A stretch of DNA of 15,181 nt from Saccoglossus kowalevskii (lineage: Eukaryota; Hemichordata; Enteropneusta; Harrimaniidae). The stretch is from contig NW_003150794.1 of the NCBI RefSeq assembly GCF_000003605.2, positions 2,249-17,429 of the forward strand, in the 5' to 3' direction. Position 1 is the first letter of the stretch. Every line of letters starts with the position of its first letter. The notes beneath the pieces were generated by a model, which worked only from the letters and a program-made list of their open reading frames with translations, had not been told where the DNA came from and did no database searches. Below are positions 1 through 7,437 of this stretch, one piece after another. The position numbers and the translations under genes are program-made.

Positions 1-24
1 TCCTCGTAATAACCTCATATTATA
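1..24 (-). repeat. Terminus of a foldback repeat, cut by the window edge
   Basis: The first 22 bases are the exact reverse complement of the left terminus of the copy at 10580-10970, including its TATGAGG and ATTACGAGGA blocks. Similarity stops at about position 24. This is therefore the outer end of a third, inverted copy of the family described at 4728-5108 and 10580-10970. The body lies to the left of the window. The hairpin's other arm would give a poorer match after the ATTACGAGGA block, which supports reading this as the true terminus. Confidence 0.7.
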
Positions 25-200
25 TGTAGTAGCAGCTTATATAGCTATGGACAACTACTTCCGGGATCTTGTACGCCCAGCACGTGGCATGCCTTATTCT
101 CATTTCCTTAACCATTATAAATAAAGTTACAATTTGGATGATGTTATTTCTACTACTCTGATGTTTTCATGAAGTTAAATAGGTGATTTTCCGAACAATT

Positions 201-216
201 GCGAGATCTCGCGAGA
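201..216. promoter_or_regulatory. Overlapping palindromes with TCTCGCGAGA core
   Basis: GCGAGATCTCGC (201-212) overlaps TCTCGCGAGA (207-216); both are perfect palindromes. TCTCGCGAGA is a known metazoan core-promoter element, reported in many housekeeping and bidirectional promoters. More CpG-rich sequence follows up to about 255, against an AT-rich, CpG-poor background. No clear first exon is visible on either side, so the promoter role is inference. Confidence 0.35.
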
Positions 217-273
217 TGCATGAAAGACGCGCGTCGAACGTCTGCCGCAAAAATCGAACGATTTGATTTTGAA

Positions 274-549
274 CTAGAATTTCTTTATTTCGCAGCTTAC
301 ATTGACCGGCCGATCTTCGACAGAGGAATATTGCTTCCGAATACCCTCACTTAATCGAAATTGCCTATCATCAAATGTGGACAGCACATTATTAAGCATG
401 GAAATGTCCCCGAAATACTTTCGCGTTTGTCGAATCCCACGCGATGTTTGACGCGAATACGACGCTATGACCTTTGTTTGTCCTGTTTTTATGTTCGATT
501 TCACGCATAACGCGTGATTCTCGCAGTGTACGGAAAATGGTCTATTCAA
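274..549 (-). CDS. Unassigned coding-like ORF, possibly an exon
   Basis: A 91-codon minus-strand frame ends in TAG at 274-276 and continues upstream without a stop past 549 (the first codon shown is TTG, not ATG). A possible acceptor (CCATATAG) lies about 25 bases upstream of the first codon and a possible donor (GTAAGC) lies shortly before the stop, so it could be an internal exon. The product is basic and polar, with no membrane segment, and contains stretches such as GIRQTRKYFGD. I recognise no domain. It does not resemble VAP, although it lies inside the presumed VAP intron on the same strand. Codon use is mixed rather than AT-biased, which is the main reason to keep it. Chance or a decayed transposon fragment are alternatives. 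Confidence 0.25.
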   Translation of the reverse strand: MNRPFSVHCENHALCVKSNIKTGQTKVIASYSRQTSRGIRQTRKYFGDISMLNNVLSTFDDRQFRLSEGIRKQYSSVEDRPVNVSCEIKKF

Positions 550-1492
550 ACGTTTGGAGCAACTTCTATATGGTAACGTGATTAGTAAATAAATAAATCT
601 TTTTTTATTGGAGATTCAAGTACTGTGTATAAATTAAAGGCGTGTCACATTTTTTTCTTGAAAAATGTAGAATAAATCATGCAAAACACAGCGTCACAGG
701 GATTTTTGCATAACGTTTTTTTCTATTTATTTAATTTTGTCCAATATTTTGAGTCATTTATCATACAGTTCTGAAATATTGATAGATTAATTAGATATAC
801 CGACGGATTCTATATATAAGTATAAAAAGTTCATTTTGATTAACAAATGCCAAAAGACTTAAACTTTTACTTCATCCTAAGAATAAGAACACAACCAAAT
901 AGAGTTGCAATTTATGAGTTTAATTACATTTTTATTTAATTGCATTTTAGCACGCGATTACAATTTAAGTGAGTTTAAATAAATAAATAAATATATGGAA
1001 TTGTAATTTAATTTAATATAAAATCTAAAATCGTGGTTTGGTGGATTGCCTACGTTTATTTTACAATCCGTTCCATAAATATATAACATCATACGAACAA
1101 AACAAGTGTATGTTCATTTTAAATTATTAAAACAATTATTATTACATATACGCATCTGTCCACTGCTGTGTTTTGAATTGCCCACCCTCCAAGTTTCTAA
1201 TGTCGTATCTCGTATCGATTGTTAAATAAATCGTAACACGGAAGTGTAAATAGGTAGACGATCGACCTTCGATCGCACAAAAAATACTTTGCGATTCACT
1301 TATGAATCCAATGTGTTGTCGCCGCGGCGAGTGTGTGATTTTGACCCACAATTAATAATAAATTAAGTGTCCCTTGAAGGTGACGTTTATAGCAAGCAAC
1401 AACGACTAACCCCCACAAGGGCGCTCTCATTTTCACAGGAAGTGTAAAGCACATATCTACACGCGAACGCTATGTATAGGTGACGTACTCAC

Positions 1493-1556
1493 CTCGGAAG
1501 ACTATATTTTCCCTCGGCTCTATACTCAAAACCTGTTTGACAGCCCCAGTCGCCAT
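1493..1556 (-). CDS. VAP: VAP (VAMP-associated protein A/B) first coding exon, partial
   Basis: The ATG at 1556-1554 has a strong Kozak context (GAAACATGG). The exon encodes 21 residues and ends with one base of a split codon at the donor GAG|GTGAGTACG (intron from 1492). The peptide runs Met-Ala-Thr-Gly-Ala, then VKQVLSIEPRENIVFR. This lines up without gaps with the start of human VAPB, which reads VEQVLSLEPQHELKFR before the exon boundary. VAP is known as a tail-anchored ER protein whose N-terminal MSP domain binds FFAT motifs at membrane contact sites; this exon gives the first MSP strand. The split codon begins with G, as expected for the following conserved glycine. The remaining MSP domain, coiled coil and membrane tail must lie left of the window. 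The open frame continues upstream of the ATG to about 1775, but that part does not look like VAP. Confidence 0.8.
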
Positions 1557-1775
1557 GTTTCCGATGTTGTGATAACAATATTGTCCAGCGACGACTGTAT
1601 TCGGAGAAACGGTTTCGTGACGCAGAACTGAGCGACGGAATTCCCCTACACGATATTGTTTGGCGCAAAGCAGCCTGGGTAAATGCGGTTCCGGGAATTC
1701 CCAATGAATTCGCATTACTATGACGTCAGTTGTATTTGAGCACCTTGTGTAGAATAAAATAGCAACACAGTTCAC
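1557..1775 (-). promoter_or_regulatory. VAP 5' UTR and proximal promoter with CRE
   Basis: This block directly precedes the VAP start and is richer in CpG than its surroundings. It contains a perfect cAMP-response element, TGACGTCA, at 1721-1728, about 165 bases upstream of the ATG, and a palindromic GGGAATTCCC at 1693-1702. No TATA box is obvious in a consistent position, which fits a broadly expressed TATA-less promoter. The transcription start is not determined. Confidence 0.45.
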
Positions 1776-2181
1776 AATTATCTCATCAATAATTCTCTGA
1801 TATCATCAGTGAGAATCATGACAGTGCTACCGTGGTTCATCTCTCATTACGACAGAAAATCACCAGCAGTGGTGCTGTCAATCATTTGGCCGGATTCTAA
1901 AGATTACAATACATTTCAAAATAGAATTGCGATTTAATTATCAATTTGGACACCTGGTATAAAACTTTCAGTAGCACCAATTGTTAGATTTGAATAATTA
2001 CCATAACAGTTTATATGGAAGGGGTATTTTAATAAAAACATTTGGACACCATGACAACCATTAGTATTAATATATAATATGACAGTTATCATAGTTGACA
2101 GTTATCACACTGCAATGTTTCTTCCCATGATTCCATGCATACTTCTACTTGCAGGGTTTTAGGTAGTGTATAAAAAAACGC
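1776..2181. other. Intergenic, short direct repeats only
   Basis: AT-rich sequence without coding signal. GACAGTTATCA occurs twice close together (about 2080-2107) and TTTGGACACC occurs twice (about 1946 and 2040). Nothing else is recognisable. Confidence 0.4.
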
Positions 2182-2318
2182 AGAATAAAGGATGCTGACA
2201 CAAAGACACTAGAGAATATAGGTATGGGCAACTGCGGTATTTCCTTTGATGTGTCGCACGAAACTACTTTCCATTTCACAGTTGCTTGACCCTGTATTCC
2301 CTAGAGTCCATTTATTCT
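2182..2318. repeat. Imperfect inverted repeat, MITE-like
   Basis: Three blocks pair in nested order: AGAATAAA (2182-2189) with TTTATTCT (2311-2318); CTAGAGAATATAGG (2209-2222) with CCTGTATTCCCTAG (2291-2304), 12 of 14 positions; and GCAACTG (2228-2234) with CAGTTGC (2279-2285). The colinear nesting over 137 bases suggests a decayed foldback or MITE rather than chance. No target-site duplication is obvious. Confidence 0.45.
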
Positions 2319-2600
2319 ACTTTTTACTTATTATTACTTATTCGTTTTAATTTTATTGCATCCGTGCATAAAATAGATTGTTTAATTACGGTTTAATAAA
2401 AAGCATTGTCTTAACATTAACATGTTTTTTTTTCTATTAGAATTATCCTAGTAACACTGGAGTCAATATAAGTACGTTTATAATTATAAATATATTTAGA
2501 AAATTTTTTAACTTATAGTCGTTTTTATTTGTAATTAATATCATGCAATTGACTCAGTCGATACACACATCTGTTATTATAAAATGTAATGTAATGAGTT
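2319..2600. other. AT-rich intergenic spacer
   Basis: Long A/T runs (for example around 2420-2530). No gene, repeat or site is supported here. Confidence 0.5.
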
Positions 2601-2623
2601 CATAAAATGTGTCATCGTCCGAG

Positions 2624-2674
2624 TCGCACGGTTTGTTGGTGCCAACTCATTGCCGACTCCACCAACCCGTGCGA
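2624..2674. repeat. Hairpin with about 15-bp arms
   Basis: TCGCACGGTTTGTTGGTG (2624-2641) is matched by its near reverse complement, CACCAACCCGTGCGA (2660-2674), around an 18-base loop. The sequence is CpG-rich against an AT-rich background. It could be a structured repeat end or a regulatory palindrome. Confidence 0.5.
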
Positions 2675-2734
2675 GATTAGTACCTTCCATGGTCTGGGTA
2701 AACGCGTATTTTATGTTAACAAATGGCCAAGTTT

Positions 2735-2800
2735 GATTGGATGCGCCTGTTGGAAAGGCGCCCAATCATACGTTGTCACAGTATAACATTGCGCGGTAAG
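2735..2800 (+). promoter_or_regulatory. Paired CCAAT-box hairpin followed by a splice-donor-like site
   Basis: GATTGG (2735-2740) with GCGCC (2743-2747) faces GGCGC (2757-2761) with CCAATC (2762-2767), so two opposed CCAAT boxes sit in one hairpin. Thirty bases on, GCGCG|GTAAGC (GT at 2796-2797) is a good plus-strand donor. CCAAT boxes are NF-Y sites by established knowledge. A non-coding first exon on the plus strand, divergent from VAP, is possible but unproven. Confidence 0.3.
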
Positions 2801-3092
2801 CTAAAACGTAAAATGTTGGAAATGGCGACGTGTAGCACGGTTACTTTAAAATTGTTCTAGTAATCGTGCGTGTAGAGTGTGTTTAGGTTGTTTGCTAAAC
2901 TGCGCTGCGTTTTTTTACCCAGTTTTCCACAATTTGTTATGCCAACGTCGCAGGCTGTTTGTGCAAAGTGACAAATATTATGTCGACCATGTTTTAACAA
3001 AGTAATAAAATTGTCAACTCAGAAATCAGAAACTCCACTCCACAGAGTTGAACTGTTGCAAAATTTTCGAGATTTGCCACTCCCTGTTCTAT
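2801..3092. other. Intergenic spacer
   Basis: A moderately CpG-containing block (2810-2960) passes into ordinary AT-rich sequence. ATG-initiated frames here are very short. No gene is supported. Confidence 0.4.
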
Positions 3093-3251
3093 TTACAACA
3101 CCTCTTCTGTTTTCAGCCAGTAATGCCTCAGTTGCATGGTTTTGCATTGGTGATCGATGCGGATGTTTATCTTGTAACCACTGACAGCAGACAGCTGGTT
3201 TAATTTACGGCAACAATACTTCACAGCTGGGTTGGCATAGACGATTGCCAT
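3093..3251 (-). CDS. Unassigned 52-residue coding-like ORF, perhaps a LINE fragment
   Basis: The ATG is at 3251-3249 and TAA at 3095-3093, giving 52 codons with balanced codon use that stands out from the AT-rich flanks. The product is basic with two adjacent cysteines. Its middle reads LNQLSAVSGYKINIRI, where SGYKIN resembles the SG.KIN motif seen near the thumb of LINE reverse transcriptases. That is the only hint of identity and it is weak; the lysine expected a few residues later is missing and nothing else of a reverse transcriptase is visible on either side. The frame starts 32 bases from the end of a MITE copy (3283). It may be a real short exon, a retroelement scrap or chance. Confidence 0.2.
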   Translation of the reverse strand: MAIVYANPAVKYCCRKLNQLSAVSGYKINIRIDHQCKTMQLRHYWLKTEEVL

Positions 3252-3282
3252 TTTCAAAATAAACAGGTGATACAAAGACTAA

Positions 3283-3556
3283 AGTACAGTCGTCATTCTT
3301 CTTTATGGAATATCTAATATGCTCAGTCAGCGATTGTTTCAATGGAAATCACAAGTATGAGGTTTGACCTGGGCGTGACTTGCATTAATTGCCACCTGTG
3401 ACTCCTTTGATACCTTCGTATCACCTAAAAAATACCTAATTAAAGCTTGGTAAAGTTAAAGTTTGTACTCGTTAATCTGCGCAACAGTCAAAGTCGCCAT
3501 TTTTGTTGATATGAGACCCATATCTCGAGCATGCGTGGCGCGACGACTCCCGCCCT
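3283..3556 (-). mobile_element. Decayed TTAA-flanked MITE, longest copy of the family
   Basis: The right end, CGACGACTCCCGCCCT followed by TTAA (3557-3560), is the reverse complement of the left end of the copy at 6723. About 80 bases inward also match in inverted orientation, including GGCGACTTTGAC read on the minus strand. The match resumes at GTCAAACCTCATAC (minus strand, near 3355-3370) and continues to a degraded opposite terminus, CTAA (3279-3282) then AGTACAGTCGTC. This copy has roughly 100 bases between the two blocks that are absent from the 6723 copy, so it may be nearer the full form. Confidence 0.55.
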
Positions 3557-3560
3557 TTAA

Positions 3561-4707
3561 ACTTTTAACTGATCAATTTGTGACCGATACTAAGAAAATT
3601 TGTAACTAAGATATATCACGGATATATCTCACGTACGGATGCACGTCAACTTTGTTTTGGGATCTATGCATGTTAAGTATAGTTTACTACAAAGGTGTAT
3701 CACTAAAACGTACATATGAATATCAATTTTATTTTGCGTATTAAGTATGGTCTTATATGGTATAACCATAGCTATTTTGTATACAATTATATGGTTACCT
3801 GAAACTTTTTTTTATATTAATAATTTACTATTCAATAAATACTGCACAAATATTTGACTACTTGTGGCTGTCTATCGCACACATTCGATCAGGTCCAAAC
3901 AAACTGTGAGCACTGTGTTTGTGTAATGGTAACACATGTAAGAGACTATGATAGACTGTAATACGTATATAAATTATTATATCGTTTATTTCGGTAGAGA
4001 AGACTGGCATCAATGTACAATGAGAACAATCCACTCTAAACATGCACTGAAACACCCTTTATATAGGGTTAATTGGATTCACACTTCGGATTTTAAAATT
4101 GGAGGGAAACACTGTGATTGGTTTGCCATGTGAGAAGGTCACTATTAAGTATACACTGCGACTTCATCCGCTACAAAGTTGCGACTTCTCTTGCGTTCGC
4201 AGTGATAAGAGTGTATTTGTGACCATTACGTTAATGGCTTACGTAAACTGATTTGTGTTTCTTTTTAATAGAGATACATGCATTGTGAGGTGAAATCAAA
4301 CATGAAACGAGTTCTAACGAATATATCTCAGTGAATAATGCTTGGAATCGAATAAAACGAAAACAAACCAATACAGAAAATCATTGTCTATCGATACAAA
4401 CTAAATACGAATGAAAAATAACAATTACAATTAAACAACAACAAATATGAATGAATCACGGAACACACACGTGATTAAGCATCCACGATACTACTATACG
4501 GTAATTTTGTTAGCGAAATTAAAAAAACTTTGAACGTGGACGTGTGGTACACATGAATGCTTATATCAATTACCGTCAGTACCATCTTACTTTTTTATAT
4601 ATTAATAAATTATTTATTACTATATTTATTCTAAATTTAATATATAACATTCGTAGGAATAATTTTGGTATGAAAAATAAAAAATGTTTGTACTGTATGA
4701 TAATTTT
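3561..4707. other. Long intergenic spacer without recognised gene
   Basis: AT-rich sequence. A short inverted pair CACTGCGA / TCGCAGTG lies near 4150-4205. The frames on both strands around 3858-4133 mirror each other and have no domain. No exon, RNA gene or transposon end is supported. Confidence 0.45.
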
Positions 4708-4732
4708 AATAATAATAATAATAATAATAATA
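4708..4732. repeat. AAT microsatellite at left edge of foldback repeat
   Basis: About eight perfect AAT units run directly into the TATGAGG start of the foldback repeat. The other side of the same element also opens into AAT units. Confidence 0.8.
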
Positions 4733-5107
4733 TGAGGCTATTACGAGGATGCCGAAAAGTATGCACGAAGACAGTACAACGAGAGTATCGACCGACGTAC
4801 TGTCTGAGTGCATACTTTGCGGTATCCTCGTAATGACCTTATTATTATACATCTTTTCTTCCCAAGGATACGTCATGGGAATGCCGAAATCCAAAACATT
4901 TAGAAAAGATTCAGCGAAAATCTTTGTGTGGATTCCGGTCAAACCCTGGTGGCAGCCATGTTTGTTTTTATTATTAGAGGACGCTTACTCGCGTAATCAT
5001 TCCATATTTGGAATTCGCATTTCCTCTAATATGGTAGGATGAAAATATCCCGTAAAATACAGCAAAATTACGGCACGCTGTAACTTATGGCGTTACGGTG
5101 ACAGATG

Positions 5108-5108
<1 letters not shown>
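4728..5108 (+). mobile_element. Foldback repeat family, copy A
   Basis: This roughly 380-base element matches 10580-10970 almost throughout, including GGCAGCCATGTTTG, ATATTTGGAATTC and a shared 3' block of TTACGGCACGCTGTAACTTA type. Its first 120 bases form a long hairpin: ATTACGAGGAT (from about 4741) and AAAGTATGCAC pair with GTGCATACTTTG and ATCCTCGTAAT (about 4810-4836), giving arms of about 42 bases with few mismatches. The two ends are not inverted repeats of each other, so it is not a classic MITE; no tRNA-like promoter boxes are seen, so a tRNA-derived SINE is not supported either. Frames on both strands are by-products of the hairpin. Confidence 0.7.
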
Positions 5109-5179
<71 letters not shown>

Positions 5180-5201
5180 TATAATTATAATTATAATAAT
5201 T
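5109..5201. repeat. Long AAT microsatellite and ATAATT run
   Basis: About 24 uninterrupted AAT units (to 5180) are followed by ATTATA variants. It begins exactly where the foldback repeat ends, so it is likely the expanded tail or target of that element. Copy B has only a few interrupted units in the same place. Confidence 0.85.
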
Positions 5202-5977
5202 GCTTTTGTATCCTAATTTGTTTAGAAAGAAAATAATAATAGCTTATTAATTAATAAATAGTTTATTAATAAATTGACAGGACTGAATACATTTAATAAT
5301 TAGCATGTAATTAGCCCGTCTCGATATTTTACTAAACGTATATAATAAATATAGCAATGAATATAGAATTCAGTAGTGTAGTTAAATACCCATGTATGTG
5401 TATTTTCAAAAACTTACAGAAAACTAACATTTTTCGTATGTTATATTCATCTATATTTGCAAGATTCACACACATAACTCACTTCTAAAAGACATCTTTC
5501 CGATAATATATACACTGCATAGCGCAATGGGTCATACAAATGTGAGTTGTTCTGTCACCACTCTAATATAAAAGAGAACATGGTGGCACAGTTTACACGA
5601 ATTTGACAAAATATGAGTTTTAATTTAGAAGAGAAATATTACATAAAATGTAAAAAAACACATAAAACTTGTTTTTATTTAAGTCATGTATCCGCTCCTG
5701 TCAGGACTGGAGATTTGGTGTGGTTATGGGTAAATACGATGGGGACACTTAACCTTTCGAATGTTTATTAACCGTCTGATCATTTTAACTTGAGGTTATG
5801 AGAAAAACAAATAAAACAAAAAACAAAAAAACAAAAATGCCGCGCAGAAATGGCACTCTCCGATTACACACGCCGCAGAAATATCAATATCCCCTTAGCT
5901 ATGATTTAACACGCCTCCCAGAAATCTTGCTTGCCGCTGAGAAGTTGCACCTGCCGTGGAGTAATCGTTGTTTCGGC
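5202..5977. other. Intergenic spacer
   Basis: AT-rich sequence with an A-rich tract near 5800-5835. No gene, RNA or transposon terminus recognised. Confidence 0.45.
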
Positions 5978-6183
5978 ATTATTCCATTGCGTGTTCGCTT
6001 TTCATTCGCGTTATAATTAGTTCATTGCATGTTCACATTTCATGTTCAAATTATTCCATTGCGTATTCGCGTTTCATGTTCACATTATTCCATTGTATGT
6101 TCGCATTTCATGGTCACATTATTTCATTGTATGTTTGCATTTTATTTTGTGCTAGCATTATTCCATTACGTGTTCGCGTTTTA
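5978..6183. repeat. Degenerate 34-bp minisatellite
   Basis: About six diverged units built on ATTATTCCATTGCGT, then TTCGCGTTTCATG and TTCAC. The clearest adjacent units start near 6051, 6085, 6119 and 6157. The repeat explains the frames that read through the region with recurrent Ile-Pro-Leu or Phe-His-Cys triplets. Confidence 0.7.
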
Positions 6184-6464
6184 GTAAAATCAGCGGTTGT
6201 CACTGAAATATAAAATTAGAAATTAGAAGTATTGATTCGACATGGATACAACGTCATACAGGTACGCTACAGTACATAGTGAACTCGGTGTGGGAATTGT
6301 TCCAATTTCGTATTTTTAAGTCATAAACAAATTTATTTATTCCGAAAAACGCAAGTCTACATATGTCATTGATGCTATCTGAGATCAATTAATGGTGATA
6401 ACACAATCTTATAGTTTGGTTGAAAGCCGACAATCAGATTCAAATTCAAGGTACAGGTATAAAT

Positions 6465-6713
6465 ATGAAGCAAATTTTGTCGTCGTCTGATCTCGAAAGT
6501 AAATCATCCATATATAAGGTGCGCCCTCTAACTGAAAATTCTGCAAATAAAATAATAATTCTTTTAACTCCCGAAACTGGCATCTATTCTGGGGCGCTTT
6601 GGTTTACAGGAAATTTCACAATGGTACTCTTTAAAAAAATAGTGGATATATTACATACTGGTCAGTTCAATAAACGTACGGTTTTGAATATTGGAAAAAA
6701 TAGTAGATATTGA
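6465..6713 (+). CDS. Unassigned 82-residue ORF with faint UBC-fold resemblance
   Basis: The ATG is at 6465-6467 (the frame extends upstream to 6420 with no better start) and the stop ends at 6713. The central part, IIILLTPETGIYSGALWF, resembles the second and third strands of NEDD8-conjugating enzymes (UBE2F/UBE2M pattern: Thr-Pro-Asp-Glu-Gly-x-Tyr-x-Gly-Gly). No catalytic cysteine region, HPN motif or downstream UBC exon is visible, so at best it is a fragment. The frame stops 10 bases before the TTAA-flanked MITE starts. Composition is AT-rich and chance is a real alternative. Confidence 0.2.
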   Translation: MKQILSSSDLESKSSIYKVRPLTENSANKIIILLTPETGIYSGALWFTGNFTMVLFKKIVDILHTGQFNKRTVLNIGKNSRY

Positions 6714-6722
6714 TATTCTTAA

Positions 6723-6898
6723 AGGGCGGTAGTCGTCGCGCCACACACACGCGAGATATATGTGTCTCATATAAACAAAAAATGGCGACTTTGACATAGC
6801 AGTCAAACCTCATACATAGAAGAGCGCATTGGATATTGGGAAAATAAATGTTTATCAACACAAAAGCCGCACATGCGCAGTACGACGACTACCGTCCT
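6723..6898 (+). mobile_element. TTAA-flanked MITE, complete copy
   Basis: AGGGCGGTAGTCGTCG at the left end is matched by CGACGACTACCGTCCT at the right end, one mismatch in 16. TTAA flanks both sides (6719-6722 and 6899-6902). The 176-base interior has no coding capacity and shares GGCGACTTTGAC and GTCAAACCTCATAC with the copy at 3283-3556. TTAA targeting is characteristic of piggyBac-type transposases, but the palindromic TTTAAA edge leaves the exact TSD/TIR border open. Confidence 0.7.
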
Positions 6899-7059
6899 TT
6901 AAAATCACGCTAGATATAACTGCCCTGGACTTTATATAACTGGGGCGAGCAAATACATACCAAAAACCGAACCGATTTTTTCAAAATTGCCATATTTTTG
7001 ATCACTCAGAATGAATACATGTTTTGGCATAATCGTAAAGACAAGATGTCCTAGAACCA

Positions 7060-7122
7060 CGATCACGTCCATAGCAACTACGATCACGTCCATAGCAACT
7101 ACGATCACGTCCATAGCAACTA
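7060..7122. repeat. Three-unit 21-bp minisatellite
   Basis: Three identical units of CGATCACGTCCATAGCAAC plus TA lie head to tail. Being a multiple of three, the array leaves a reading frame open on the minus strand (a seven-residue repeat), but there is no other support for coding. Confidence 0.9.
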
Positions 7123-7245
7123 CGCTTACCTATGATGTGAAGTGAAGCTATTAATGGAATGACACGGAATAGAAGAATGTACTTTTTTTTATTAGTTTGG
7201 CATGATTGGGTGGTCAGATGACCTACTTAATATGCAAGTGATTAT

Positions 7246-7437
7246 ATGCAAACACGGGTATGCTTACCATCTGACGTAATCGGCGATAGTTATTGTATCA
7301 TTCTCGCTGATGAAATTAGTAATTTGAGTCCAATTGAATCCGAGGGCAAGGGCACAACAACTACCGCCAACTATGTCGGCCTAGCTTCTAGATTTATAAG
7401 GTCAACACTGTTTAGAAGAATGAGGTGGGTTTATTAA
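7246..7437 (+). CDS. Unassigned 63-residue coding-like ORF
   Basis: The ATG is at 7246-7248 and the TAA ends at 7437. Codon use is balanced compared with the flanks. The product is polar with a run of four threonines and a basic end (FRRMRWVY), with no domain I recognise. A donor-like AATGAG|GTGGGT lies just before the stop, so it could be a first exon of an unknown gene. No partner exon can be proposed. Confidence 0.2.
   Translation: MQTRVCLPSDVIGDSYCIILADEISNLSPIESEGKGTTTTANYVGLASRFIRSTLFRRMRWVY

Larger units (their letters stand above)
25..1492 (-). other. Start of VAP intron 1, with no recognised further VAP exon
   Basis: This stretch lies downstream of the VAP first-exon donor on the minus strand, so it is inferred to be intron. 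I looked for the next VAP exon, which should begin with a Gly-Pro-Phe-Thr-like sequence, and saw none, so it is probably left of position 1. The stretch is AT-rich with poly-T and ATAAATA runs. The exceptions are a CG-rich palindromic site near 201-216 and a coding-like minus ORF at 274-549, listed separately. Confidence 0.5.

Noticed and set aside
1489-1775. A 71-residue or 101-residue protein on the minus strand
   Set aside because: Only the last part of the 101-codon frame, from ATG 1556, matches VAP; the upstream part is probably 5' UTR, and the other frame is a shadow.
2577-2765. A 62-residue minus-strand protein
   Set aside because: It runs across both hairpins, so its codons reflect palindromic DNA; no homology was recognised.
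4140-4210. A structured RNA gene suggested by CACTGCGA / TCGCAGTG pairing
   Set aside because: Only eight base pairs with a long loop, no A/B boxes and no further nested pairing.
4706-5042. Open frames on both strands over the foldback repeat, and the similar frame at 10594-10806
   Set aside because: They mirror each other through the hairpin, include runs of tyrosine or isoleucine from the AAT array, and the shared protein similarity between copies simply follows from DNA similarity of the repeat.
6932-7114. Minus-strand ORF with a Met-Asp-Val-Ile-Val-Val-Ala repeat
   Set aside because: The repeat results from the 21-bp minisatellite; nothing else in the frame looks coding.
7060-7122. CRISPR-like direct repeats
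   Set aside because: The units are contiguous with no spacers and the DNA is eukaryotic.
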